Shown here: one piece after another, positions 18,567 to 27,081 of the stretch | Position numbering within the stretch: position 1 is the stretch's first letter | How the letters are laid out: every line of letters starts with the position of its first letter | Source of the DNA: HdN1 sp964473645 | GTDB taxonomy: Bacteria; Pseudomonadota; Gammaproteobacteria; Pseudomonadales; Ketobacteraceae | DNA length: 64,000 bases | Assembly (NCBI GenBank): GCA_964473645.1 | Contig: CAYYPW010000010.1 | Location: forward strand, 124,001-188,000 | Direction of reading: 5' to 3' | Notes under the pieces: model-generated | Database searches by the model: none | Told to the model about the DNA's origin: nothing | Seen by the model: only the letters and a program-made list of their open reading frames with translations | Translations under genes and position numbers: made by a program

Positions 18567-19631
18567 TCAAAGCCCTTGTTGAGCCAATCGATTGGCGTGC
18601 GCCACGATGACCGTGCGCGGATCAGGTTTCGGCGACAATCCAAACAATTGATTGACTTCATCCAAGTGATCCCAATAATAAGAAGTTGATATTACCTCCC
18701 CCAGTGCTGCACTGCAGGTGGTCACCACACCATCATTGGGGCCACCCGCCAACCAATTTTTCAGCACTTTATAACTCAACGACATACCGACACCGGAGGG
18801 GTCCAGCAAATTCTGCCCCGATTTAAATAAACTCGTGGGCGCACCCGACCCCACCCAGGAATACACAGGAAAATCATAGGGGCGAGTTTCACCCGTAGCG
18901 TCCACATAAGTGCCGGTCGCACGGGTATCCATGGGTCCGTTGCAATCAGGATTGAAGGCAAAATCACTGACGTTCTCAGCAAATTCCAATGAACCCTGCG
19001 TGGTCGACATATACAAAGTCGGCAAGGCTTCTTGTTCAAGGTCTGCACCATTGAGCACGCCGTTCAACCACATCACTTTTTCAACGATCCAGACGATGGC
19101 ATCCCGCAACTCGGGCGCGACAGACGCTACTTTACCGTTCAACTCCCATACCAAATCGGCCATGCGGGAACCACGATGATTACCGCCTATCGTCGTTACC
19201 GATGCGACCTGCTCCGGGTGCAAGGCCGCATAGGCGCGCACCGTGTAACCGCCCTGGCTGTGTCCAATCAGGTTGACCTTGTCTGTACCGGTCTCGGCCA
19301 GAATCCTTTGAATGGCTGCCTCCATTTGTTTCACACGAATGTTTTCGGTGGCAAGCGACGACAACAGCGGTACGTAAAAATGGGAATTGCCGCGGGCTTT
19401 TAGGGCATTTTCTATGCCGTACCAATAGTCGACGATACCAACCATTTTGGGCGCTCCGGTAAAGCCGGTGGCGGTGACGATCGGGTAGCGCGTTTTGGCA
19501 TAGGTATCTGTCGCAGCGAAGGAAAGTGTCGGTGCGCTGACCAACAACGCCGCTGCCAACAAAAGCGCAGGGGCGGGCCTAGCGAATTTATTTTTGGTTA
19601 TTTGTTCTGGAGTGGGAATGGATGGCAACAC
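18567..19631 (-). CDS. Secreted triacylglycerol lipase, family I
   Basis: A true lipase of bacterial family I.1/I.2 that hydrolyses long-chain triacylglycerols. The signal peptide ends near SFAA (about residue 39). The nucleophile is Ser125 in GHSQGG. The catalytic Asp lies in GPNDGVV and the His in WDHLDEVNQLFG, which also matches the calcium-site region of Pseudomonas lipases. Two Cys (in PDCNG and TTCSA) fit the family disulfide. An oddity is the strand that normally reads HG followed by the oxyanion residue: here it is TATGFTG (residues 53-59), with Thr in place of the conserved His. The start is GTG at 19631 or TTG at 19628, since no ATG lies before the signal peptide. Its foldase follows immediately. 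Confidence 0.92.
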   Translation of the reverse strand: MLPSIPTPEQITKNKFARPAPALLLAAALLVSAPTLSFAATDTYAKTRYPIVTATGFTGAPKMVGIVDYWYGIENALKARGNSHFYVPLLSSLATENIRVKQMEAAIQRILAETGTDKVNLIGHSQGGYTVRAYAALHPEQVASVTTIGGNHRGSRMADLVWELNGKVASVAPELRDAIVWIVEKVMWLNGVLNGADLEQEALPTLYMSTTQGSLEFAENVSDFAFNPDCNGPMDTRATGTYVDATGETRPYDFPVYSWVGSGAPTSLFKSGQNLLDPSGVGMSLSYKVLKNWLAGGPNDGVVTTCSAALGEVISTSYYWDHLDEVNQLFGLSPKPDPRTVIVAHANRLAQQGL

Positions 19632-19771
19632 AGCGGGTAACCTTTTATTGTTGTGGCGCTCTTGGCGCTTGTTATGAAGGTGGCTACCTGAGTATTACGG
19701 CTCTCTTCTGAATAATATTGATCAAAGACGCAGACACGTTGATCGTTCACGCACAAGCCCCTAATCGGGTG

Positions 19772-22543
19772 CTAAGCGGCGCTGCGATTCAAGCATTTGG
19801 CGAGCACCTGATAAAATGGCACCAACTCTAATGGCTTAAGCAAATGTCCCTCACAACCCGCAGCCAAACTGGCATCGACCTCGGCCTGCCCATGCTCGGC
19901 GGTCAATGCATAAATGGGATTCCTATAACCGCTGGCACGCAACGCACGGGTGGCTTCGAGCCCTCCCATGACAGGCATATTCACATCCATCAATATCAAA
20001 TCAAAAGGATGCTGCATGGCCGCGTGAAGCGCTTGCTGGCCATCGGCCACTACGACGACTTCCGCGCCGGTTTTCGCGATAACGCGCTGAATGAGCTTTT
20101 GATTGACCGGGTTGTCCTCTGCCAGCAAAACCCGGCCGTTGAGGTGCGGAATATCATTTAACGCCGCACCTGTGGGTTTGGCATTTTGCGTTTCTGTCAA
20201 CCATTCGGTATGGTCAACCGGCGGACAACTCAAGCGCGCGGTAAATTGGCTGCCCTGCCCCTCAACACTGGAAATATCGAGCTGGCCCCCAAACAAACGA
20301 ACAAGTTGCTGGGTAATGGCAATACCAAGCCCAATGCCTTCCTGAATCTGATTGCCACGCGACTGATGCATGGATAGCAGAATACGCCGCACGCGCTCCT
20401 TGCTCATGCCCATACCGGTATCATGGACGGCAAAAACCAATTGACGCTGAACACTGTCCCATTGCACTACCAGCTTCACTGCACCTTTATCAGTATATTT
20501 GATGGCGTTACTGCATAGATTTTGCAATATTTGTTTTAATCGGGTGGGGTCACTGACAATCATGCGGGGCAGAGGAAACTGATATTCCACACTAAACGCC
20601 AAGCCTTTGTCATGGGCAATGGCCGAAAACTTATCGACCTTCATTTGTAGCAATGGCATCAACTCGACCGGAATGGCCTCTATGCTCATTTTGCCCGCTT
20701 CAATCTTGGAATAATCCAGAATATCATTGATTAATTGCAGGAGGTGATAGCTATTGCGGTTGATGGATGCAATCGTTTGCTTTTTTTCTTCATGGCTGAG
20801 CAATTCATAACGCAGCGACTCCGCAAATCCAATAATGGCACTGAGCGGTGTGCGTATTTCGTAGCTCATATTTTTCAGAAAGGCGCTTTTTGCGTCGGTG
20901 ACGTTTTTCGCCAGTTCCTTTTCACGGCGTTCGCGGAGTCGACTACGCTGAGCTAGCTCCCGCATTTTGCGCTCACCGATATCGACAAGGGTGCCTTCAA
21001 TATGCAGTGGTTCCCCACGTTCGTCATACACCAGACGAGCATGGTGAGATACATGCGCCTGATGACCCGTTTCGCTATTAATATCCGTTTCTTCCTGCAG
21101 ATTTCCTGTCAAAGCAAGCTGTTGTAGCTGTAGATCAGGCGCTGCATATAGGCGTTTAATGGCTTGATTGCCTTCTTTGAGTACGCGTGTAGCCGAGGAG
21201 TAGCCAAGCATACGCGCAAAAGCAGGGTTCGCAGACAATAAGCGGCCACTCAGGCTCATTTGGTAAAGCCCTTCTAGCGCGTTATCAAAAACCGAGCGGT
21301 ACAAGGCAAGATTTTCTATGGCGCGCTGATTGGCTGCGAATACAGCTTTTTCTGACTGTTTAATACGATTGGCCAGCGCTTGCGACAGAATGATCGCCTC
21401 CAGCCATATTCCTACCGGCAAAGCAGACAGCAATACCGGATGCGCAGGCAAAACGCCTCTCACAATCAGTGAATATATCAACAAACCCACGAGGTTCATA
21501 AACCAGGCGGACAGAAAATACGGCGCGTTGGGGTTGCCAGCATAAAGCGCATAAGCCGATGCCAAAAATATCATGCCGCCCACGGTACTGGTAAAACCAG
21601 CGGCAAAGCGAACACTCGAAGTGGGATCGTAATAATGGCTTACCACCATCGCGATACACATCAAAACGATAGCCGCCTGCATAAAGTAGTGCAGTACCGG
21701 GTGATGCGTTTTAAAATCAAGAAACTTGTGAATAAAGATGCTGCCCATCAATATCGCCAACCATAGAAACGTAAGCACCAGTCGTTTCTCAAATTGTCGA
21801 TCCTCCCCAAAGAGCGCCACCCCTGGGCCCACATCAATGCCGGTAAACAGCAAAATCGCTAGCAAATATCCCACATAATAGAAATACCCGATATCACGCG
21901 ATGAAAAGTAGAGCAGTAGATTATAAACACAGATAAAAATCAGCCCACCATAATAGATACCGTAGAGAAATCCCTCATGGGCGGTTTTTTTGGCAAGTCC
22001 GGCTTCGCTCCACAAGGTCTGCGGTACATAGGTCGAGGTGTAATTCCATATTTTCAAATACAGCGTGACCTCTTCCCCCAGAGAAAGATCAACAGGAAAA
22101 ACACTATAGTGATGGGAAAGCGGTCGTTGTGAGAACGGGGTGCGAATGTCAGATGACATGTGCTGCACCCGACCGTCTGCGCGAATAATGTATAAATCTG
22201 CTTCGTTGAGTAGCGTTCTGGCCACTTCAAAGAGCCAGCGCTTCTGCAGTGCATAGTTCGGGGCACCTTCAGGGTACCGTAGCTTTGCCCGAAACCAGAG
22301 GTTGGAATACGTAATACCGTAGGTAAATAATTTGTTTTGAAGTTTTTTGAATTGATCATTGATGGCAGGCGAACGAATATCGTCAAACGTTAGCTTGCGT
22401 TCGGGGTCTTCGAAGAAATCGACATAATCGGCGAGGGGATATTCTTCGCTGTTATAAATGGTAAGCGCAGGCGTCTCTGCCCGCGCAACAGTGCAGCATA
22501 AACACCACAGTACCACCCATAATCCGATTCTGACTGCCGACAT
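19772..22543 (-). CDS. 7TMR-DISM hybrid kinase lacking the phosphoacceptor His
   Basis: A hybrid kinase of about 923 residues with a signal peptide, a DISMED2-type periplasmic domain, a seven-helix membrane region, a PAS domain (SVFDNALEGLYQMS ... NPAFARMLGY), HisKA, HATPase and a C-terminal receiver. The H box reads NMSYEIRTPLSA: the phosphoacceptor His is Tyr, encoded by TAC at 20863-20861 (residue 561 from ATG 22543, or 576 from the longer GTG start at 22588). The ATPase domain keeps CSNAIKYTDKG, DTGMGMS and GIGLGIAIT, and the receiver keeps its Asp in LILMDVNMP and Lys in LLKPLE. I prefer ATG 22543, which removes an inverted repeat from the coding region. The receiver might be served by another kinase. 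Neighbours give no partner. Confidence 0.88.
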   Translation of the reverse strand: MSAVRIGLWVVLWCLCCTVARAETPALTIYNSEEYPLADYVDFFEDPERKLTFDDIRSPAINDQFKKLQNKLFTYGITYSNLWFRAKLRYPEGAPNYALQKRWLFEVARTLLNEADLYIIRADGRVQHMSSDIRTPFSQRPLSHHYSVFPVDLSLGEEVTLYLKIWNYTSTYVPQTLWSEAGLAKKTAHEGFLYGIYYGGLIFICVYNLLLYFSSRDIGYFYYVGYLLAILLFTGIDVGPGVALFGEDRQFEKRLVLTFLWLAILMGSIFIHKFLDFKTHHPVLHYFMQAAIVLMCIAMVVSHYYDPTSSVRFAAGFTSTVGGMIFLASAYALYAGNPNAPYFLSAWFMNLVGLLIYSLIVRGVLPAHPVLLSALPVGIWLEAIILSQALANRIKQSEKAVFAANQRAIENLALYRSVFDNALEGLYQMSLSGRLLSANPAFARMLGYSSATRVLKEGNQAIKRLYAAPDLQLQQLALTGNLQEETDINSETGHQAHVSHHARLVYDERGEPLHIEGTLVDIGERKMRELAQRSRLRERREKELAKNVTDAKSAFLKNMSYEIRTPLSAIIGFAESLRYELLSHEEKKQTIASINRNSYHLLQLINDILDYSKIEAGKMSIEAIPVELMPLLQMKVDKFSAIAHDKGLAFSVEYQFPLPRMIVSDPTRLKQILQNLCSNAIKYTDKGAVKLVVQWDSVQRQLVFAVHDTGMGMSKERVRRILLSMHQSRGNQIQEGIGLGIAITQQLVRLFGGQLDISSVEGQGSQFTARLSCPPVDHTEWLTETQNAKPTGAALNDIPHLNGRVLLAEDNPVNQKLIQRVIAKTGAEVVVVADGQQALHAAMQHPFDLILMDVNMPVMGGLEATRALRASGYRNPIYALTAEHGQAEVDASLAAGCEGHLLKPLELVPFYQVLAKCLNRSAA

Positions 22544-22560
22544 CCCACCGACCAATACAC

Positions 22561-22586
22561 GGGGTATCCAGCCATATGGATACCCC
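22561..22586. repeat. 10-bp inverted repeat in the kinase leader
   Basis: GGGGTATCCA at 22561-22570 and TGGATACCCC at 22577-22586 form a perfect 10-bp inverted repeat with a 6-base spacer. It sits 18 bases upstream of ATG 22543 on the minus strand. There is no T run on that side, so it is unlikely to be a terminator for the upstream membrane protein gene. It could be an operator or an RNA hairpin controlling translation. Confidence 0.55.
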
Positions 22587-22672
22587 ACACCTTCATTCCA
22601 CCTCTTTGAAGTGTAGGTGAGATTGTCAATGCTGCCTTTGGGGTAGGGAGTGCCAGCAAATTCTCAATGGAA

Positions 22673-23782
22673 TCAAAGCGGTTGCGGCGCATCAATCCAT
22701 CGCCAACCCAGTGCCCCTGCGTGCAGCGGCACTCGCAACGTGCGCTGCCCTTGCCATTGTTGGTAGCTGGCACGATCCACATCCAGCTTCAGCCCCGCAG
22801 GCACGCCGGTGAAAGGGGCCAACTGCACATGGTAGCAAGTTCGCCGGTTACGTTTGCCACAACGGGTTGTGTAGTAGCGATCCACGTGAACGCTGACGAC
22901 ACTCACCGGCTGCGTATCAAATTCGATGTTGTAATCCCGCAATTCGACATAGGCGGTCAACACGCTGCCAACGGCCCCGATAGTGAGCAGCTCTATCAAA
23001 ACCAGGTGCGCCCGCGAGGTGCGTCCCAACCAGACCACACACAACATCACCAACAAAGCCACCAGCCCTGTGCCGCCCCAGGCGGCCATCTGCCACAATG
23101 CAGCGTTATCGATCACGACGGGGAACTTGGACCACAAAAAACGAATCCCATGCACGGCCCCGTTGACCGCTAAGGCAGTGCTAATCCCCAATAATAATGC
23201 CGCCTTGAAAATAAAATGATCGCGCAATTCTGTTTGCCCCGCGGGCTTGCTCAACAGCGCGTCACGCAAGGTTTGCAACACGGGTAGAGCTTCGTCTGCC
23301 AACAGAGCGGCATCACTTTCTTTAAAATCGCTTGCGGGCACACATTCCACCCATAAACGCCGTTGTTGACACCACAGTTTGCGTACACGCCCGTGTCTAA
23401 AGCGATTGTCTTCGAACAGCGACTCCAGCAGCCCAGGCAAAGCGTTATTATATTTGAGCATCAACCCCAAACGCGGATCATCTGAAACAATGTAGACCTT
23501 CTCATCAAAATGCAGCCTGTCCAATTGCTGCTCGCGTGAAAGCCCCAGGGATTTGAACACACGATCGATAAATGTCTCTTCTTGCAAGCAGAATTCAAGT
23601 GCGGTATCACAAGGAACACCTATTAATACTCGCTGCACTTTGCTTTTGTGCTTACGCAGTGAAAATTCATAGGTCAGTGCCCCCCATTGTGCGCGTTCGC
23701 CCTTCCAGCGACTGGCCAGACGCCAACGCATAAATAGCCAGGCAAACCCCAACAACGTTATCGATCCCAATGCAAACCACAT
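22673..23782 (-). CDS. Membrane protein of unknown function
   Basis: I do not recognise the family. ATG 23782 (reading MWFALGS) is preceded by AGAAGGGGG, so I prefer it to an upstream in-frame start at 23902. The 369-residue product has one N-terminal transmembrane helix (about 2-20), a cytoplasmic-type central domain (about 25-195) and a cluster of three or so further helices (about 200-290). A C-terminal soluble tail follows, with a CGKRNRRTCYHV segment containing two Cys. No catalytic motif is evident. It is followed on the same strand by the His-less kinase 130 bases away, so co-transcription is possible. Confidence 0.65.
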   Translation of the reverse strand: MWFALGSITLLGFAWLFMRWRLASRWKGERAQWGALTYEFSLRKHKSKVQRVLIGVPCDTALEFCLQEETFIDRVFKSLGLSREQQLDRLHFDEKVYIVSDDPRLGLMLKYNNALPGLLESLFEDNRFRHGRVRKLWCQQRRLWVECVPASDFKESDAALLADEALPVLQTLRDALLSKPAGQTELRDHFIFKAALLLGISTALAVNGAVHGIRFLWSKFPVVIDNAALWQMAAWGGTGLVALLVMLCVVWLGRTSRAHLVLIELLTIGAVGSVLTAYVELRDYNIEFDTQPVSVVSVHVDRYYTTRCGKRNRRTCYHVQLAPFTGVPAGLKLDVDRASYQQWQGQRTLRVPLHAGALGWRWIDAPQPL

Positions 23783-23934
23783 AGCGCCCCCTTCTGCTTT
23801 ACCCTGGCAGCAACCATAGCAGAATCGATGGCACACGCATGTCGATCGCAATTGGTTTGTCACCCTATTCGCGGTATGCTCGGTTGCAACTGTCATTCCC
23901 AATCACTTTTCATCACTACAAAAGGACAAGTCGT

Positions 23935-25167
23935 ATGTCGGATCGGCAATTTGACGTCATTGTGTTTGGCGCGACCAGTTTCGTTGGTGAAATTCTGTGC
24001 CGCTACCTGTTGGATCGTTTCGGGGTAAAAGGCTCACTGCGCTGGGCGCTCGCCGGCCGCTCTGACAGCAAGTTACGCCAGTTGCAAAACACCCTGGGAG
24101 GCGACGCCGGTCAGCTACCCCGTTTGATTGCCGACGTCAACGACGCCACCGCATTGCGCAACCTGTGCCTGCAAACCCGTGTGGTCGTCACGACCGTGGG
24201 CCCTTATGCGCTCTATGGCGAACCGCTGGTCCGCGCCTGTGCCGAAACCGGTACCGACTATTGTGACCTGACCGGCGAAACCCATTGGCTCAAACGCATG
24301 CTCGATCGTCATGAGGCCACCGCCAAACAAACCGGTGCACGCATCGTACACTGCTGTGGATTTGATTCGATTCCCTCGGATCTGGGCGTGTTTTTCTTGC
24401 AACAGCAAGCCATGAAAAATGGTGGCGCCCCCTGCCAACGCATCAAAATGCGCGTCAAGGCGGCCAAGGGCGGTTTTTCGGGGGGCACCGTGGCAAGCTT
24501 GCTCAACGTCGTGAAAGAAGCCTCTCGCGACCCCTCATTACGCAAACTGTTTGCGGACCCTTATTCCATCTGCCCCGCCAACCATGGCGTTACAACGACC
24601 CAGCCAGAAGTACGCTTTGCCGAATACGACGACTCCTCCCGTAGTTGGGTTGCACCGTTTGTCATGGCCGGCATCAACACCCGTATCGTGCATCGCTCCA
24701 ATGCCCTGCTGGCCCACCGTTATGGCAAGGAATTCCAGTACGACGAAGCCATGATGACCGGTGATGGCTTTAAAGGACGCGCAGCGGCTATCGGGGTAGC
24801 AAGCGGTTTGGGCGCTTTTCTGGTCGCCACGGCGCTACCGCCCACCCGCTGGGCACTAGAACGCTGGGTATTACCCAAGCCCGGCGAAGGCCCCAGCCCG
24901 GAAGCCCAGCGCAAAGGGTTTTACGACCTGCGTTTTTACGGCACGCGCGCCAACGGCAGCCAGGTGCAGGTAAAAGTGACTGGCGATCGCGACCCCGGTT
25001 ATGGCTCCACCGGAAAGATGCTGGGCGAAGCAGCGGTGTGTCTGGCGCTGGATATCGACAAGACGCAGGTAGCGGGCGGCATCCTGACACCGGCAGCGGC
25101 CATGGGCGAGAAACTGTTGGCGCGCTTGGTGGAACATGCGGGGTTGACGTTTGATGTGGTGAACTAA
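23935..25167 (+). CDS. Saccharopine dehydrogenase-like NAD(P)-binding oxidoreductase
   Basis: A 410-residue cytoplasmic oxidoreductase of the saccharopine dehydrogenase-like/trans-acting enoyl reductase group. ATG 23935 has AAAGGA upstream and gives an N terminus that starts directly at the Rossmann fold (DVIVFGATSFVGEILCRYL). Further signatures are VVTTVGPYALYGEPLVRACAETGTD and HCCGFDSIPSDLG, typical of mycobacterial trans-acting enoyl reductase and human SCCPDH. A hydrophobic stretch near residue 295 (ASGLGAFLVATALPPTRW) could associate with membrane. The real substrate is unknown; related proteins act in lipid biosynthesis, which fits the lipid-oriented surroundings. A GC-rich 5-bp inverted repeat (GCCGC/GCGGC) lies just after the stop. 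Confidence 0.85.
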   Translation: MSDRQFDVIVFGATSFVGEILCRYLLDRFGVKGSLRWALAGRSDSKLRQLQNTLGGDAGQLPRLIADVNDATALRNLCLQTRVVVTTVGPYALYGEPLVRACAETGTDYCDLTGETHWLKRMLDRHEATAKQTGARIVHCCGFDSIPSDLGVFFLQQQAMKNGGAPCQRIKMRVKAAKGGFSGGTVASLLNVVKEASRDPSLRKLFADPYSICPANHGVTTTQPEVRFAEYDDSSRSWVAPFVMAGINTRIVHRSNALLAHRYGKEFQYDEAMMTGDGFKGRAAAIGVASGLGAFLVATALPPTRWALERWVLPKPGEGPSPEAQRKGFYDLRFYGTRANGSQVQVKVTGDRDPGYGSTGKMLGEAAVCLALDIDKTQVAGGILTPAAAMGEKLLARLVEHAGLTFDVVN

Positions 25168-25214
25168 AGAGGCTTGCTCTGCCGCCGGTCGCCAGCGGCG
25201 TTAGAGTTTTGCAA

Positions 25215-25407
25215 TTCGCCCGGTCTGCAAAAATCTCTGCGTTAAGATCGGTGGTAGGGCCTTCCGTTGGGTGTGGTTTCTGGAATCGCCGCAAGTACGT
25301 CCCTGTAGGCTCGACGCCGGCATCCCTGCCGGCGACGTTCCAGCAACCACACCCAACGGAAGACTTGAAAACACAGTGGACGCAGAGATTTTTGCAGACC
25401 GGGCGAA
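25215..25407. repeat. Nested palindromic element
   Basis: A 193-bp element built as nested inverted repeats. The outer arms, 25215-25242 and 25380-25407, are perfect 28-bp complements. The inner arms, 25261-25285 and 25338-25362, match at 24 of 25 positions. The centre holds a third hairpin, GCCGGC ATCCCT GCCGGC, beside the string CCCTGTAGGCTCGACG, which resembles intergenic repeats I remember from other gammaproteobacteria. No open frame is present. It lies between convergent genes, where it could fold into a long RNA stem and end transcription. It may be a non-autonomous mobile element; no second copy is seen in this window. Confidence 0.8.
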
Positions 25408-25432
25408 TATCATCTTTTGAGAGGTGGCAAGA

Positions 25433-26908
25433 TCAACCACTCCTCCCCTCAAAACCAAACCACACCACCTCCGACGTATCCCGCAACACCGGTCTCACCG
25501 CTGGTGTAATCTCAATGCGATGCGCAGACTCCCCCTCCGGCGCATAATACGTCAATATTTGTCGGAACGGGTCCCACTCCAGCGTCTGCTCAACTCCGCT
25601 GACACCAGTCGTTACATAAAACCCCTGAGGATAATGCCGCTCCGGTACAAAAATTTCAGTCCCCCCACTCACACCATCCCTGGATTTGAACTGCAAATTG
25701 AACACCCGCGATGCTGGCTCATACCGAAAGGCTATCGGCTCACCCGCAATTGCACGCGGATATACCCGCACCAGATGATTCACCTTAGGCGTCTCGTTAC
25801 CCTCAGCATCGAGCAAGCCCCAGCTGCCCGGGTCATTCGACCAATACGCCCAACTGGCTCCCATCTGATCAAACATACCCGTCGCGTCATCAATATATTC
25901 ACGAAACCCTTTCGTGTAATCACTGCCGCCAAATTCCCCGACCAGCAACGGCACCTGATGCGCATTCAGTTCCGCCACACGATGGCGGTTCCAGTCGCGC
26001 ATTTGCTGCTTGTCGACCAGATTGTAGGGAATCCCCTCATGTAAGCCGAAAGGATACATATGCGGCGCATAGACCAGACGCTTTTCCCCCTCACGAGCGT
26101 CGTTAACCGGTGGCAGGCGTGAGGGCATTCCAAAATTCACGGCCAATGATTGTGGCTCGTAGAACAGCCATTTGTCGTCATCCACCTCGCGCAGCGCCGG
26201 GATCAAACGATCATACAAACTTTTCAACCACGTCGGTTCGAAAGTGAAAGTCGCCGCCCGCACCAAATTGCCTGCATGGGGCTCATTCATCAGGTCATAG
26301 CCAATCACGCCCGGGTGATCCTTAAAGCGCTCGGCAACTTCTTTCCAGGCCCCGATGTAATGATCCTGCAACCACGAAAATTCGTTGTAACGCCAGAAAT
26401 TCACGAACGCGGCGACCACCGCCGGGTCGACGTTTTTCACCCACCAGGGCATGCCAGGAAAATCCAGCGAAAACAGCTCCCACCCCAGCGTGATCGTCGC
26501 CCACTCAGGCGCACCGTTACCGCCGACCGCATGACTGTAAATATCCTGATGCATATCGAGCATTACATAGGCACCGCGCGAGGTGTACCAATTGACGCGC
26601 TCTTCTACTGCATCCAGATAGGCCTCGTTATACACGCCACGCTCTGGCTCAATACCGTCCCAAAAAATAAGCAGGCGCACAAAATTAAACCCCCACTCGG
26701 TGGTCTCCTGCTCAACATGCGCTTCGGTGATCCAGGGTAAATGGCCGGTCGCCGGGTCTTTGGCACTACTGCTGGCATTGGTGCCATGCAATATCAGCGC
26801 ACGCCCCTGCGCATCGGTGATGTAACGGGTGTGAGCGGGTTGCTCCCAGCAGGCGCTGAGCAGCAGTGCAACCCCGGCCAACAGACCAAGCAAGGGAAGT
26901 CTTCTCAT
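25433..26908 (-). CDS. GH5 glycosidase lipoprotein, endoglycoceramidase-like
   Basis: A 491-residue glycoside hydrolase family 5 enzyme anchored as a lipoprotein (LLLSAC, lipid-modified Cys near residue 20). The TIM barrel shows LHGTNASSS, VRLLIFWDGIEP, LDMHQDIYS, the acid/base Glu209 in YDLMNEPHAG, and the nucleophile Glu325 in LLVGEFGG. The LDMHQD motif and barrel layout match endoglycoceramidase-type GH5 enzymes, which cleave glycans from ceramide, better than cellulases. A C-terminal beta domain (about 390-480) follows, as in those enzymes. A glycolipid or steryl glycoside substrate is an inference from family resemblance. The gene is alone on its strand. Confidence 0.87.
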   Translation of the reverse strand: MRRLPLLGLLAGVALLLSACWEQPAHTRYITDAQGRALILHGTNASSSAKDPATGHLPWITEAHVEQETTEWGFNFVRLLIFWDGIEPERGVYNEAYLDAVEERVNWYTSRGAYVMLDMHQDIYSHAVGGNGAPEWATITLGWELFSLDFPGMPWWVKNVDPAVVAAFVNFWRYNEFSWLQDHYIGAWKEVAERFKDHPGVIGYDLMNEPHAGNLVRAATFTFEPTWLKSLYDRLIPALREVDDDKWLFYEPQSLAVNFGMPSRLPPVNDAREGEKRLVYAPHMYPFGLHEGIPYNLVDKQQMRDWNRHRVAELNAHQVPLLVGEFGGSDYTKGFREYIDDATGMFDQMGASWAYWSNDPGSWGLLDAEGNETPKVNHLVRVYPRAIAGEPIAFRYEPASRVFNLQFKSRDGVSGGTEIFVPERHYPQGFYVTTGVSGVEQTLEWDPFRQILTYYAPEGESAHRIEITPAVRPVLRDTSEVVWFGFEGRSG

Positions 26909-27081
26909 GGTGCAGATCGCTCTCTAATAGATGATGCCTTGTTATTATTGGCACCAACGTACCATGGCCGACCTTGGGCCGACCACCTCGATCTGGACTA
27001 GCCGACCAACGGGTCAAACCTCGTCGCACGATCTGTCAGCGCGACGCACCAGCATTGTCTAGAGTGTTAATAGGTTCACTT

